Assembly (NCBI GenBank): GCA_963682175.1
Contig: OY821775.1
Location: forward strand, 14,170,501-14,234,500
DNA length: 64,000 nucleotides
Direction of reading: 5' to 3'
Source of the DNA: Triglochin maritima
Taxonomy: Eukaryota > Streptophyta > Magnoliopsida > Alismatales > Juncaginaceae
Position numbers and translations under genes: made by a program. Position 1 is the stretch's first letter, and each line of letters opens with the position of its first letter. Below the pieces are notes generated by a model. It was not told the origin of the DNA and ran no database searches. It worked only from the letters and a program-made list of their open reading frames with translations. Of the stretch, positions 24,254 through 36,459 are shown piece by piece.

Positions 24254-24371
24254 GGTCGATTCCTGTGTCTTCGTCTAAAGAACCACCCTTAGGAGTAGTG
24301 TTAGAGGCATGCATTACTTTCTGTAGCTCATGCATGCATTGTTGCTTATTTGTTGATTGTTGTTATGGCAG

Positions 24372-27300
24372 ATGCCTCCGAGGCGTGTGAGAGGTACGCC
24401 CCTGCCGCGTAGTTCCAGTGAGGGGACGGGAGGCGCGACATGGGAGGAGGAGCGGCGTACGCTCTATGGCACTATGGACAGGCTGGGCGAGTTTCTGGAG
24501 CGCCAGGCTGCCCGAGCTGAGCAGGCAGGACCTGGTGCGGTGCACGACAGGTTCATGAGGCAGCATCCTCCGACTTTTGAGGGCGGAGTGGATCCTGAGC
24601 TGGCTGAGGACTGGATCTTCACGATTCAGAAGATCTTCCGTGCGATTGGATGTGCACCAGAGCTGCAGGTAGGTCTGGCTACCTACGTGCTGAGAGGTCA
24701 GGCGTCGAGCTGGTGGAGGAGTACATCTGCAGTTGTGTTCGCCGACCGAGACGATGTGACTTGGGAGGAGTTTCTGGAGGAGTTTAATCAGAAATACTTC
24801 CCGCCGCATGTCAGAGATGCGAAGAGAGAGGAGTTCCTGGCGTTGGAGCAGAGGGATATGACGTTAGCTGCCTACGTCGATCGGTACAACGCCCTGGAGC
24901 GCTACTGTCCAGAGATTTATGTTACTCAGGAGCAGAGATCGAGGAAGTTTGTGAGGGGACTGAGGAAGCAGTTGAGGTCTCGTGTTCTCACCAGTATGCC
25001 GCGGACTTTGGCAGATGCAGTGGAGTGCGCGACGGTTCTTGATCGGGACTTCCAGGAGAACTACCAGGAGGCTAGGAGACCTCAGGGTAGTGCAGTGGGG
25101 CGTGCAGCTGGCCGTTCCGCAGTGGTGGCCGGCAAGAGGCCTCGGTCTGATGGGGGAGGAGCACGTCGGCCCGGGATGTGCAGTTCTTGTGGTGGAGCTC
25201 ATCCGGGGCAGGAGTGTCCCCGTTGTACTGGAGCATGTCTGGGTTGCGGTCAGATGGGGCACTTCATTCGAGATTGTCCGCAGAGGCGGGGAGAGCCGAG
25301 TAGGAGGCCAGGACCGCCAGCAGCAGGCAGGAGCGGAGGCAGTCGCGCAGTTGCACCACCGGGACCGAGCAGAGTCGCCGGGCGGGTTTTCACCATCCAG
25401 GCTGAGGAGGCGAGGGACTCCAACACTGTGGTGGAAGGTACTCTTTCTGTTTCTGGTCGTGTTGCTAGAGTCCTTTTTGATTGCGGTGCCACTCACTCCT
25501 TCATTTCGGAGAAGTTTGCTGGCGAGTTGGGTCGGACCCCTGAGCTGCTGACTGTGTGTTTGGAAGTCAGTACGCCCATGGGTGAGGTGGGCACTGTGGG
25601 GAGCTTCCTCCCCGGCACCACCGTTGTTTCGGGAGACCAAGATTTTCCGGCAGATCTGGTCTTGCTACCGATGGAGGATTTCGACGTCATACTTGGGATG
25701 GATTGGCTGTCCCAGTACGATGTTCGGGTCTTTTGCCGCGAGAAGAAGATTCTGATTCCGAGGGAGGACCTGCCAGATGTTGTGATCAGAGGGCTGAGAG
25801 GCAGAGGTCGGATTATGGTCTCGGCAGTGAAGGCACAGAGATTGATCCAGCAGGGATGCAGAGCTTATGTGGCTACACTGGTAGTGTCGGATTCTGAGTC
25901 GAGGAGTCTGGAGGACATAGAGGTGGTACGGGATTTCGCAGATGTGTTTCCAGTGGATATCCCGGGGCTACCGCCACACAGGGAGATCGAGTTCGGCATC
26001 GACTTGGTGGAGGGTGCGACTCCGCAGTCGAAGGCTCCGTATAGGATGGCACCTGCAGAGTTGGCTGAGCTGAAGAAGCAGTTGCAGGAGTTGATGGATA
26101 CTGGGTTCATCCGACCTAGCGTCTCGCCATGGGGAGCGCCAGTCTTGTTCGTGAAGAAGAAGGATGGGTCGTTGCGGATGTGCATCGACTACAGGATGCT
26201 GAATAAGGTTACCGTTAGGAACCGGTATCCCTTACCCAGGATCGAGGACCTGTTTGATCAGTTACAGACGGCGAAGGTCTTCTCGAAGATTGATTTGAGA
26301 TCTGGGTATCATCAGCTGAGGATCAGGGAGGCAGATGTTCAGAAGACAGCCTTCAGGACACGGTACGGGCACTACGAGTTTCTGGTGATGCCGTTTGGAT
26401 TGACGAATGCCCCTGCAGCATTCATGGACCTGATGAACAGAACGTTCAAGCCGTACCTTGACAGTTTTGTGATTGTGTTCGTCGACGACATCTTGGTGTA
26501 CTCGCCGGACTGGGAGCAGCACCGAGAGCACTTGAGGATTGTGCTTGGCATCTTGAGGGATCAGCAGTTGTATGCCAAGTACAAGAAGTGCGAGTTTTGG
26601 TTGGATCAGGTGGCGTTCTTGGGACACATCGTGTCAAAGGACGGGATCTCAGTGGACCCAGCGAAGGTGGAGGCAGTGACGCAGTGGAAGGCTCCGACGA
26701 GCGTGACTGAGATCAGGAGTTTTCTGGGGTTAGCAGGCTACTACAGGCGATTCATTCAGGATTTCTCCCGACTTGCTTCTCCGCTCACGGCTTTGACGCG
26801 GAAGGGAGTTAGGTTTGCTTGGTCCCAGAAGTGCGAGGACAGTTTTCTTGAGTTGAAGCGACGGCTGACGACAGCACCGATCCTGACACTTCCGAGCGGC
26901 AGCGGAGGGTTTGTGATTTACAGTGATGCATCAGGGATCGGTTTGGGTTGCGTACTTATGCAGCACGGGAAGGTCGTGGCGTACGCTTCGAGACAGTTGA
27001 AGGATCATGAGAGGAACTACCCCACTCATGACTTGGAGTTGGCGACGGTAGTTCATGCACTGAAGACTTGGCGGCATTATCTGTACGGGGAGCAGTTCGA
27101 GGTTTTCACCGATCACCAGAGCTTGAAGTACCTATTTTCGCAGAAGGAGCTGAATATGAGGCAGAGGAGGTGGCTCGAGTTCATTAAGGACTACGACTTC
27201 ACCATATCCTATCATCCGGGGAAGGCCAATTCAGTTGCTGATGCACTGAGCAGGAGGGTTGAGGTGTCGGTAGCGAGCCTCTGCGTTCAGGAGTGGAGAT

Positions 27301-28691
27301 TGCTTGAGTCCCTGTCAGAGTGGAGGCCGTTTGCTGGGTCAGCAGAGGGGGCAGTGATTGCTGGTTTGAGAGTTGAGCCGCAGACTGTCTCGAGAGTTGT
27401 GCAGGCTCAGGGTACCGATGCAGAGTTGGCTGGTCTGGTGCAGTTGTCTGCTCAAGAGGGATCTGATTTCAGCATTGGAGCAGATGGTGGTCTGAGGTTC
27501 AGAAGCCGTATTTGGGTGCCGAGGGTGGATGAGCTGAGAGAGGAGATCATGGAGGAGGCACACCGAGCACGATATTCCATTCACCCGGGGAGCACGAAGA
27601 TGTATAAGGACCTGCAGCGTAATTTCTGGTGGAAGGGGATGAAGCGAGACATAGCGGAGTTTGTGAGCAGATGCTTGGTCTGCCAGCAGGTGAAGATCGA
27701 GCATCAGCGACCAGCAGGACCGATGCAGTGTATCGAGCTTCCAGAGTGGAAGTGGGAGCACGTGACGATGGATTTTGTCACGGGATTGCCGAAGACGAGG
27801 AGATTCCACGACGCGATTTGGGTGATAGTCGATCGACTGACCAAGTCGGCGCATTTCTTAGCGATCCGGACCACGTTGCCTTTGGAGGGTCTGGCTCGGT
27901 TGTACGTGGAGGAGATAGTCAGGTTGCATGGGGTGCCAGTGAGCATCATCTCCGATCGAGATCCTCGATTCACTTCCAGATTTTGGGGGAGTCTGCAGCA
28001 GGCTTTGGGGACGCGTCTGAGATTCAGTACAGCGTTCCATCCGCAGACCGATGGTCAGTCAGAGAGGACGATTCAGACCTTGGAGGATATGCTGAGAGCA
28101 TGCACACTGGACTGGGCAGGGCACTGGGATGAGCACTTGCCGCTGATAGAGTTCGCCTACAACAACAGCTACCACTCGAGTATTGGGATGGCACCGTACG
28201 AGGCATTGTACGGGAGGCCTTGCAGATCTCCGGTATGCTGGAGTGATGTGGGCGAGAGGCAGCTAGTGGGGCCAGAGATCGTGCAGATGTATGCAGAGAA
28301 GGTGGATGTGATTAGGAGGAGACTGGCCACAGCACAGAGCAGGCAGAAGAGTTATGCAGATCGACGCAGACGAGCGCTGAGTTTCGAGGTGGGCGACCAT
28401 GTGTTTCTGAAGATTTCCCCTGCCCGAGGTGTGATGAGGTTTGGGAAGAAGGGGAAGCTCAGTCCGAGGTATGTGGGGTCGTTTGAGATCCTTGACCGAG
28501 TTGGAGAGGCTGCCTACCGGATTGCATTGCCGCCGCAGTTTTCGGGTCTGCATAATGTCTTCCATGTGTCGATGCTGAGGAAGTATGTGGCAGATCCGTC
28601 GCATGTCATTGAGATTGCAGTGCCAGAGATTCAGCAGGACTTGTCGCTCGAGGAGAGACCAGTCGAGATTGTTGATCGTATGGATCATTAG
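24372..28691 (+). CDS. Ty3 gag-pol polyprotein, chromodomain cut off by one stop
   Basis: One open frame. The MPPRR start at 24372 is preferred over the in-frame ATG at 24357 because related Gags start this way. Order, with residues counted from 24357: Gag core (about 55-200, [18 protein letters not shown]), CCHC knuckle [14 protein letters not shown] (about 290), protease [11 protein letters not shown] (about 375; the usual D-S/T-G is D-C-G), reverse transcriptase with FVDDILVYS (about 707), RNase H ([13 protein letters not shown]), and integrase with the HHCC zinc site and the D, D, E regions ([30 protein letters not shown]). A TAG at 28689-28691 ends the frame just before LRRRTIPMVKVRWQHH and EATWEIEEEVRRQYPELF, the chromodomain-like tail, which stays open to TAG at about 28811. 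Everything upstream appears intact. Confidence 0.93.
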   Translation: MPPRRVRGTPLPRSSSEGTGGATWEEERRTLYGTMDRLGEFLERQAARAEQAGPGAVHDRFMRQHPPTFEGGVDPELAEDWIFTIQKIFRAIGCAPELQVGLATYVLRGQASSWWRSTSAVVFADRDDVTWEEFLEEFNQKYFPPHVRDAKREEFLALEQRDMTLAAYVDRYNALERYCPEIYVTQEQRSRKFVRGLRKQLRSRVLTSMPRTLADAVECATVLDRDFQENYQEARRPQGSAVGRAAGRSAVVAGKRPRSDGGGARRPGMCSSCGGAHPGQECPRCTGACLGCGQMGHFIRDCPQRRGEPSRRPGPPAAGRSGGSRAVAPPGPSRVAGRVFTIQAEEARDSNTVVEGTLSVSGRVARVLFDCGATHSFISEKFAGELGRTPELLTVCLEVSTPMGEVGTVGSFLPGTTVVSGDQDFPADLVLLPMEDFDVILGMDWLSQYDVRVFCREKKILIPREDLPDVVIRGLRGRGRIMVSAVKAQRLIQQGCRAYVATLVVSDSESRSLEDIEVVRDFADVFPVDIPGLPPHREIEFGIDLVEGATPQSKAPYRMAPAELAELKKQLQELMDTGFIRPSVSPWGAPVLFVKKKDGSLRMCIDYRMLNKVTVRNRYPLPRIEDLFDQLQTAKVFSKIDLRSGYHQLRIREADVQKTAFRTRYGHYEFLVMPFGLTNAPAAFMDLMNRTFKPYLDSFVIVFVDDILVYSPDWEQHREHLRIVLGILRDQQLYAKYKKCEFWLDQVAFLGHIVSKDGISVDPAKVEAVTQWKAPTSVTEIRSFLGLAGYYRRFIQDFSRLASPLTALTRKGVRFAWSQKCEDSFLELKRRLTTAPILTLPSGSGGFVIYSDASGIGLGCVLMQHGKVVAYASRQLKDHERNYPTHDLELATVVHALKTWRHYLYGEQFEVFTDHQSLKYLFSQKELNMRQRRWLEFIKDYDFTISYHPGKANSVADALSRRVEVSVASLCVQEWRLLESLSEWRPFAGSAEGAVIAGLRVEPQTVSRVVQAQGTDAELAGLVQLSAQEGSDFSIGADGGLRFRSRIWVPRVDELREEIMEEAHRARYSIHPGSTKMYKDLQRNFWWKGMKRDIAEFVSRCLVCQQVKIEHQRPAGPMQCIELPEWKWEHVTMDFVTGLPKTRRFHDAIWVIVDRLTKSAHFLAIRTTLPLEGLARLYVEEIVRLHGVPVSIISDRDPRFTSRFWGSLQQALGTRLRFSTAFHPQTDGQSERTIQTLEDMLRACTLDWAGHWDEHLPLIEFAYNNSYHSSIGMAPYEALYGRPCRSPVCWSDVGERQLVGPEIVQMYAEKVDVIRRRLATAQSRQKSYADRRRRALSFEVGDHVFLKISPARGVMRFGKKGKLSPRYVGSFEILDRVGEAAYRIALPPQFSGLHNVFHVSMLRKYVADPSHVIEIAVPEIQQDLSLEERPVEIVDRMDH

Positions 28692-28840
28692 CTCAGGAGG
28701 AGGACCATTCCGATGGTGAAGGTCAGGTGGCAGCATCATAGCGAGCGCGAGGCCACTTGGGAGATCGAGGAGGAAGTCAGGAGGCAGTACCCAGAGCTTT
28801 TCGGTGAGTAGCTCGCTTTGATTTCGGGACGAAATCCTGT

Positions 28841-28853
28841 TAAGGAGGGTGGA
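28841..28853 (+). other. Polypurine tract of the Ty3 element
   Basis: Purine-rich TAAGGAGGGTGGA immediately precedes the 3' LTR and would prime plus-strand DNA synthesis. Confidence 0.8.
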
Positions 28854-28854
28854 T

Positions 28855-30925
28855 TGTAAGGTCTAGGACGTGGGGGGAGTGGTGTGAGGAGTGGGGTGGA
28901 GTGAGGTGTGGAGTATGGTGGGTATGGTGAGGAGTATGGGGGGTAGGTGTAGGTTTTTGTATTTAAACCCAACCCAACCCTCTCTTCTCCCTTTCCTTTC
29001 CATTTCCTTTCCACCGAAACTCACCACCTCTTCTCCTTGTTTTTTTCCGGCGACCAGTGGAGGAAGAAGGCGGCGCGGAGGATCCGGCGTGAGGAGGTCG
29101 TGCGTGCGGAGACGACGGGCGTGAGCGTTGCTCCGGCGGATTCGTCTTTCTTTTGAGGTATGCCAAGCATTAGAGTGTTTTGTGGTTCTCCATGTTGGGG
29201 GAGGTTTGGGTCGGTCGCGGGAGGTCGGAGACCTCGCCGGCGACAAGAAAATGGCGTAAAATCCTTGGCTGGTGCAAGGTTGCTGTCGACCAACGGTCGA
29301 CCGGTGCCTTCGGGCGGTCGACCGGTGCTAGTGTAATTTGATGTTTTTGCCCAGAACCGGTCGGACGATGCCTTGGGGCGGTCGACCGGTTATGCCAAAT
29401 TTCGTGGGTTCGTGTTTGATGTTGCCTGTTTCCGGTCGACCGAGCCTTGTGGTTCGACCGGAACTTAAGTTGTTGTTGTTTACTGCTTGTTGGTTCGACC
29501 GGTTAGTATATGCGTTCGACCGATTATATGACTTAGAATTACTAGGCTGACCCTGTAATGTTCGGTCGACCGGGACCCTTGAGTCGGTCGACCGATAGTT
29601 GATTGATTTTGACTTAGTCAGACCTAGGATTTTGACCCGTCCGGTCGACCGGTTCTTCCCGCTGGTTCGACCGATTGGAGACAGAGTTTTGGGCACTTTG
29701 TTCGACCGTTTGGAGGAAATCCGTTCGACCGTTACTGTTGGTTTCGGTCGACCGGTTTGCCTGATTCGGTCGACCGATGGGGCACAGTACTGGTTTTCTT
29801 GTCCTAGTGAGATGTCAACTCTGTCCACGGAAACCCGTGTCCTCGCTTAGCGCGTGAGCCGGGAGGTGACGGTGGGTGCGTTCTGCGTGCCTGCCCAGGG
29901 ACCGCCGTGTGGAAGAGTGTGGGCATCTGGGACGTGTCGTCTCCACAGATGGAGGGCGACGTAGCCTTGATGTTCTGACTCACAGTAGAGTAGCAGGCCT
30001 GAGGGATTGAGGATCCCGGTGCACGAGGTGCACGGCTCGTTGGAGCATGTTGACCCTGCGGGCTGTTTGAGCTCGGATCGCTCGTGTAGACGAGGCGATG
30101 ATCGTTCCACCCGATGCTGTTCCGGGTGATGATTGTTCTGCCGATGCTGTTCCGGCGGAAGTGTCGTCCGACGACGTTTCCGGGCGATGGTGTCCCACCG
30201 ATGCTGTTCCGGTGAGGGTATGGACTGCCGACGATCTTTTCCGGCAGGGTAGTCTGGACGGGCTCCTCCAGATGAGTGGACCGACCTGGGCGACGGCCCC
30301 CGTTGGTGAGGTGTTGACCTCGAGATTTCAGCTGATTTCTACTTCGCGCAGGCGTGCGGACGCTCCTCACCGATCCCTTGACTAGAGTAGTCGCGTGTGG
30401 GGTTCGTTGCGTACCTTCTGCTAGACCGTATGTGCCTACGGTAGGTCTCAGAGTGGGACCCCTTACAGTTTGCGGACAGAGGTCCTATGTTACCCCGTAG
30501 TGGGTCTGTTTACCCGTTGTGGGATTGTTTATGTATCGCATTGATGCCATGCCATGATGACTAGTATGATAGGTTTCATTGATAGTCTTGCATGCATTTA
30601 GGGCTTGGTATACGGGGTTTCCTTTCAGGAAACTCAGGCATTGTTGTTGCACTTTTTATTTCAGGACCACAGTAGGTCCGGGTGGGTGGTGACCGAGGAC
30701 GGAGCGCTTTGGAGTCGGATCCTCTTCGGCATTTGCGAGATCGTACGACTACTTGTATTTTCATTTCTTTCATCTGGATTGTAGTTGTACACCTTTTGTA
30801 AACTCCATGTAGTTTGGGTGCACCCGGATTTATATATTTATATATTAGTGACGTTCCCGCCTTGAGTTGTCAGTTTTATTCGTTATTTCGAAATTTTAAA
30901 TCTTCCGCTGTTTCGGGACGTTACA
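28855..30925 (+). repeat. 3' LTR of the Ty3 element, intact
   Basis: 2071 bp, beginning TGTAAGGTCTAGG right after the polypurine tract and ending GACGTTACA before the CTTAA duplication. It is uninterrupted and serves as the reference for the split 5' copy. It ends 275 bp downstream of the HIR stop codon. Confidence 0.95.
29293..29776. repeat. GGTCGACC palindrome array in the 3' LTR
   Basis: Allelic copy of the array at 22608-23090: the same motif order with at most one or two base changes (for example ACCAAGCC versus ACCGAGCC). Confidence 0.9.
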
Positions 30926-31200
30926 CTTAACCCTCCAGCTCCACAGTTATATTAACAAGCCTTTTCAAACAATCATAACCACAATTTTAATGTTTTATTA
31001 TCAAACTGCATCAAATAGAATAGCATATAGATCTCATACTGACACAACTATTACCGAATTACGAGCTTCATTTATCTATACAAGGATAACGATGAAAATG
31101 GACTCCATTGTATAGCTCAAACCACACCAATGTGACGAGTAACTAGAAAAATATGTAGCAACATACATGTCCATATCGAGACAGAAATTTTGAAGGTTCC

Positions 31201-32950
31201 TCAATTGCCCACCACATTGGCCTGGAGAAGTCCATCTCTGATTTGAGTAGCTACATCCTTCACAGCGCCTGGACCGTGCGGGATGAAAACAGAGGAGGAT
31301 CTGGATGTTGCTCCAATCTCCCTGAGGGTATCGAAATACTGGGTCACTAGAATCATGTCCATGACATCCTTGGCAGAGGTTCCAGGTACATTCCCAGAGA
31401 AGGCGAGGACACTGTCTCTCAGGCCATCCACTATGGCCTGACGCTGGCGAGCGATTCCCAAACCAGACAGATACTTGGATTCTGCGTCTCCCTCGGCTCG
31501 CTTTATCTGAAGGATCTTTTCGGCTTCTGCTTTCTCATTTGCTGCCACCCTGAGCCTTGCAGCTGTTGGAAAATATACTTCTAGCATTAAATGAGAAGAT
31601 CAACAAGTTAATACTGATTTTTACTAGTATAAATTTGACAACATGCCTGCATTTATCTCGTTCATTGAACTTTTCACTTGTTGATCCGGCTCGATGTCCA
31701 CAATCAGGGTCTGAACTATCTCATATCCATAACTTGACATGGCCTGTCATACATCGTCGGAGAACAATTCACTAGTGTCCATGGGGTAGATGAAAAACAT
31801 AGATAATCTCTCAAAAACTATTACCTTCTCAAGCTCCTCTTCAACACTTTTAGCAATGTCATTCTTCTGCTCGAAAACATCGTCTAAATTAAGTTTTGGA
31901 ACACTTGCTCTAATAACTGAAAACAGAAAGAAGATGGCTTTAATCTTCGCATGGATGATGTAATGAATACTGTTTGTAAATTTCAAGAAACATGGGTATT
32001 GGTAAGTTGATGCATTCCCCCAAATAAATTTGATTAGGATCTAGGTAACAATAAAAAAATAGCAAAAAAAAACTTGATGCATGATTAAAAGAGCAAAATT
32101 TCCATCCTAACCAGCATACAAAATGGCATTCATTCTCTATATGCAAAAAATGTCATGTTAAAAGTTAGTGATAAAGGTAAATCAAAACATAAATTTCAAA
32201 AGTAAATAGCAAATTATCTTACAGAAATCATAACACATATATAGTGTGATTCCCAGTGTAAAAACAGCAAAGAAAATTGTTAAAAGAGAAGGTGAACATT
32301 TTTTTCATGAAGATCTACATAAACACGACTATATGATTAAAGAGAAAGTGAAAAAAATTCATGAAATCTACATAAACATGGATGCACAGAAGCCATACCA
32401 TCAAAGACATACGCTTGGATTTGCTCCTTGGTGTTGCTAAGCTTGTAGAATGCATCTGCCGCTTTCTCAGAAACTGCTTGGTATTGGACAGATGCAACAA
32501 CAATGACAAATACATTGTCCTGAAATGGAGAAGAGAAATTCAGATAGCAATCCGAAATAGTATTGAATGTAAGCTTATGATAATGAACAATAGTGCGATG
32601 TGTAAACTAGAGAGTTTGTGTTTTCTATGGAGTTACTAAGCATTTATTGGCACCGTTGGCCTTTTTCAATTGATCCCGTTTCACTAGTTGGGTAACAAGA
32701 ATACAAGATAATGCAATTGGGAAAATCTGCAAATAAAATGCAAATGAAAAAGAACACATACCTTCGTTTTTGTTTCACAACTAACATCAAGTTGCTGAAC
32801 GCGCAAAGAAAGATGCCCAGCAACCTGTTTGCCGAAACACCACGGCAGAAAGTGACATCCAGGCTGAAGGACGTCATTGTACTTGCCAAAACCTTCCTTA
32901 ATCGCAACGGTCGACTGGTCTACTTGCACACAGCCTAATGCCTGCCCCAT
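31201..32950 (-). CDS. HIR: Hypersensitive-induced reaction (HIR) protein, SPFH/band 7 family
   Basis: Plant HIR proteins are membrane-raft scaffold proteins linked to immune cell death. Coding exons: 32762-32950, 32399-32519, 31825-31916, 31647-31743 and 31201-31562, all in phase, 286 residues, the normal family length. The N-terminus MGQALGC has Gly2 for myristoylation and Cys7 for possible palmitoylation. The band 7 domain follows ([80 protein letters not shown]), then the helical [20 protein letters not shown] and a C-terminus ending LLQANVVGN. Intron 4 has a GC donor (AG|GCATGT): only this site keeps the family reading [12 protein letters not shown]. Just before the ATG an acceptor (GTGTAG|AATTCGAA) indicates a 5'-UTR intron. 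A Ty3 element ends 275 bp after the stop. Confidence 0.96.
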
Positions 32951-34073
32951 TTCGAATTCTACACGAAGCAAAGAAAATGTTAAAATTCTTTAAGGAGGTA
33001 TCTCAAGGTATTTGTAAGTTATTGAGCGATTCAATACATCTACTGGAATATTACAATAACATAATATCAACGGAAATTGCCTCCAATGAATTTATAATCA
33101 TACCAGACTAGCTATATTAATATGTTGCTTCTCCTAGAATGGGATTCACAGAGGATCTTGAGTACTTTTTTTTGGTAAATACAAAACTGACATAGAGGTG
33201 TGAACTTTTCCAATCTTGTGAGTTAGGTGTGTTCCGTATCCAAGATAACACTAATGAACTATGAAATTGGATTTCAAAAACGACTTTTGAGTAATCGGTA
33301 GTCTTCAAAACTTTAGAAATTGTGGAACTTGAGAACAAGAGGAGTTCCATGACTTATGAACATGTATTTAGAGTGAGTTATCGTACTTTCAGTCTAAAAT
33401 GAGGGGAAGCCGTGAAAGTGAAAGTTCAAAACTTCCATCCACTACCAAAGCACCAATCGCAAAAGAAGTCTAATTTAGTTTCTATTGTAATCTCAAGAAC
33501 ACAAAATCAGTAAACAAGTTTTGGAAGATATAGCCTTCCATGTTTATGCACTTCAGAATCTTATGACTAGTTAAATATATAGTTCATATATGCTTTAGGT
33601 AATGATCCACAAATTACCCATACTGTATTTTTTAAAATACTTCGGAATTCAAGAAGTATTATATGATAGTTCAAACCATCAAATTCAAACACAAACCCAA
33701 ATCCTAAGCTGGAAGGCTAAGGTGGTATTCCGAGAATAACGACCCAGATTGTTATAAACTCCGTTAAAATTTAAATAGTCAACTAAATTTGTTACTTTAT
33801 TGTAAAATTTACAATTAATCAAACAAAGAAGCTACAATGAGAAAAACGCAACCTAATTTGATATCTAAATATCACACAAAAAGTGGCCCAATATAACCTG
33901 CACTCTTCATCTTCAATATAACCAAATATAAATTCCAAAAAAAAATAAATAATTCAAATTTAACATCATACCGACCAGAAACAAACACGACAACTTCGAA
34001 ACAACACGATCACACCCCCAAATCAAGTTGTCTCTAAGAAACCCAAGACATGGAGTAGCAGAGATTTTCTTAC

Positions 34074-34140
34074 CAGGGGAAACAACAAGAAGACGAAAAG
34101 TAGTGGGGAGGGACAAAGTCACAAAACAAAATTTGGTACG
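34074..34140 (-). other. Probable 5'-UTR exon of the HIR gene
   Basis: The minus-strand sequence CCACTACTTTTCGTCTTC leads to CCCCTG|GTAAGA, a good donor at 34068-34073. It would splice over about 1.1 kb to the acceptor at 32959, eight bases before the HIR ATG. Pyrimidine-rich leader exons with a long leader intron are common in plant genes. The upstream limit and transcription start are guesses. Confidence 0.45.
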
Positions 34141-34297
34141 TATCTGAACTGGATTTGTTGTCCTTTTTTTGTGTGGTCAAAAGTAGCCCCCAAAGTCCCA
34201 AACGAACTTGATTGGAAAATGCATCGTATGATGTGAATCCCCATATTAGGATTTTTTTGTTTTTGTTTTGAAGTATGCATATTAGGACAAAATTTAA

Positions 34298-36459
34298 AGT
34301 AACATCCGAAACAGCAGAAAATTTAAAAATTCATAAACAAGACACAGGAACTCAATAATCAAGACGGGACTGTTACTTCTCATAAACAAATAGCGGTGTA
34401 CCAAAATTACATCAGAGTTTGTCAAAATAATACATGATTACGACAAAATGACAAGGGACGATAAAACGTAATCATACCGACCTCAGTGGTCCGAGAAGAG
34501 GATCCGACTCCAAAATGCGCGTGCCCGCAGATCACCACCCCACTGGACCTACTGCGGTCCTGAAAAAGATGCAACAACAATGCCTGAGTTTCCAGAAAGG
34601 AAACCCCGTACGCCAACTCACCTATATGCATGAATTACACAATGAACCTATCATACTAGTAGCGTGTCATGACATCGACAGAAATGAAAACAGTTCCCCC
34701 GAAGGGTAAATCGGGACATCAGTCCGACAATCAACAACGAGTCTCCCGAGGAGACATACTGCAGGCACATGCAGCCTTACAGCACGCGACATCGCACCCC
34801 CCACACGCAGCTACACTACTCAAGGGTTCGGCAGGGAGCCTCTGTCACGCCTGCACGCCGATAGAATACAGATCTGCAAATCTCAGTGGTCGGAGCCACA
34901 TGGACCAACGGGGCCGTCGCCCGGAAGGTATAACAACAACATCTCGGTAGGTGCCCAGCCGAGGAAAACAACATAGCCGGCACAGCCTCGGCCCAACAAT
35001 CATCATCGCCGGCACAACCTTGGCGGCATCACCGGCACAACATCGGTGGTCCATCACAACAGTCCGGCACAACATCGGACAGATCCAGACCGAAGTCTGC
35101 CAGGTCATCGGGCTCCTCGAGCCGCAAACACCAACCGCGCCGCTATAAAAGCAGGGCAGCGACCTCCGTAGCCCGTGGGCCGGTAGTCACCTCACCCAAC
35201 GCCAGTTGCGTGCTCGCACAAACATCAACACTGGGATCCGCGATCCCTCAGGCCTGCTATACTACAAAGTGCCCAACAATCATCTCAAGTTACGGTCCAT
35301 ACTCGGAGGTGACGCGTCCCGAACACCCACACTCTTCCCAACGGCGGTCCCTAGGCAGGCACGCATCACGCGCCCACCGTCACCTCCCGGCTCACGCAAA
35401 AGGCGAGGACACGGGTTTCCGTGGCAAAGTTGGCGTTTAAAAAGGGAACCTGGAATTCTGTTCTGGGCCCAAACGGTCGACCGTAAGAGGTGATTCGGTC
35501 GACCGTTTCCAGAAAGGAATCGGTCGACCGTCCCTAACACGGTCTACCGCTGCGCACAGAACACAATCCCCCCAACGGTCTACCGAAGGTCTAAAACCGG
35601 TCGACCGAACGAGGTCAAAATCCGGAGTCTGGTCAACATTACAATCAAGTCTATCGGTCGACCGACTCAAGTCCCGGTCGACCGAAAACTAACAGTCCAT
35701 CATTTTCAATCTTTTAATCCATCGGTCGACCGACTCAGGGGTCTCGGTCGACCAATAACAGTTAGGGTCAACCTACATTTCTACGTCATATAACGGTCGA
35801 CCGAACTCAAGCCTACGTCCGAACATCATGCAATATAAACCAATAAACTTAAGTTCCGGTCGACCGAACACAAGGCCTCGGTCGACCGAAACGCAACAGG
35901 CAGTAAAGATATACATGCAATCGGTCGACCGCCCAAGGGCCGGTCGACCGTACGGTCGTCTTCAACCTCGCGCCAGCCGAGGTTTCTTCGCCCAAACGCG
36001 ACGTCGGAGAGGCCTCCGACCTCCTCCGACCGACCAACACAACCCTCTCATTAGGGTTAACAATAAACCACACTAAGGAGCGGCGTACCTCACGAGAACG
36101 ACGAACAAAGCCGGAGCACCGCTCGCGCACGCCGTCTCCGGTGACCTCCCCGCGCGTCCACCTCCTCGCACGATCGCCCCCTGGAGCTTCACACCGATGC
36201 CTCCTCCTCTGGTTGTCAGAAAGGAAAGGGAAGGAGTGAGTGAGAGGGAGCAACGAATGGAAGAGAGAGAGAGAGAGAGATTTTCGTTATAAAAACCCAC
36301 CCCTCTCACCTCACCATAACCCTACACCATCACCCCACCCACGACCCATACCTCCCACGACCCTACTGTTCTTCCCCTCTTCCCCATGCAACCCTTCCTC
36401 TAATCACCTCTCTCCTCCTAATCCCCCATTAGCACCCTAATGGGTTTAGGGTTCTAACA
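34298..36459 (-). mobile_element. Solo LTR, same family as 46860-49059, inverted
   Basis: About 2.16 kb running TGTTAGAACCC... to ...CGGATGTTAC on the minus strand, colinear with the LTR at 46860-49059 (shared AAATAGCGGTGTACC, TACTAGTAGCGTGTCATGAC, AGGACACGGGTTTC). No internal region or second LTR is adjacent. No 5-bp duplication is seen (TTTAA on the left, GAAAG on the right), and the terminal TG is damaged (AG). It lies upstream of the HIR leader exon. Confidence 0.8.
35473..35950. repeat. GGTCGACC palindrome array in solo LTR
   Basis: At least ten GGTCGACC copies, with GGTCTACCG variants, at irregular spacing in the inverted solo LTR. Confidence 0.9.

Larger units (their letters stand above)
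18895..30925 (+). mobile_element. Ty3/gypsy chromovirus (Tekay/Del-like), nearly intact, 5' LTR split by another element
   Basis: Exact 5-bp target duplication CTTAA at 18890-18894 and 30926-30930. LTRs run TGTAAGGTC...GACGTTACA. The 5' LTR is 18895-24238 including a foreign insert and a 95-bp duplication (19281-22553); the 3' LTR is 28855-30925 (2071 bp). The primer site TGGTATCAGAGC (tRNA-Met type) is at 24242-24253 and the polypurine tract TAAGGAGGGTGGA at 28841-28853. A single gag-pol frame fills the interior. By eye the LTRs differ at only about a dozen positions, so insertion was recent. The lineage call rests on the CCHC Gag, the C-terminal chromodomain remnant and the long LTRs; a related chromovirus lineage is possible. 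Confidence 0.95.

Noticed and set aside
24363..28739. Long antisense frames opposite gag-pol
   Set aside because: Shadow frames of a GC-rich coding region; their codon pattern mirrors the sense frame.
22642..30370. Repeated open frames within the LTRs (for example 22642-23010 minus, 29328-29828 minus, 29804-30370 minus)
   Set aside because: They are chance frames in GC-rich LTR sequence, some generated by the GGTCGACC palindromes (SVDR / RSTD phrases), with no recognised domain.
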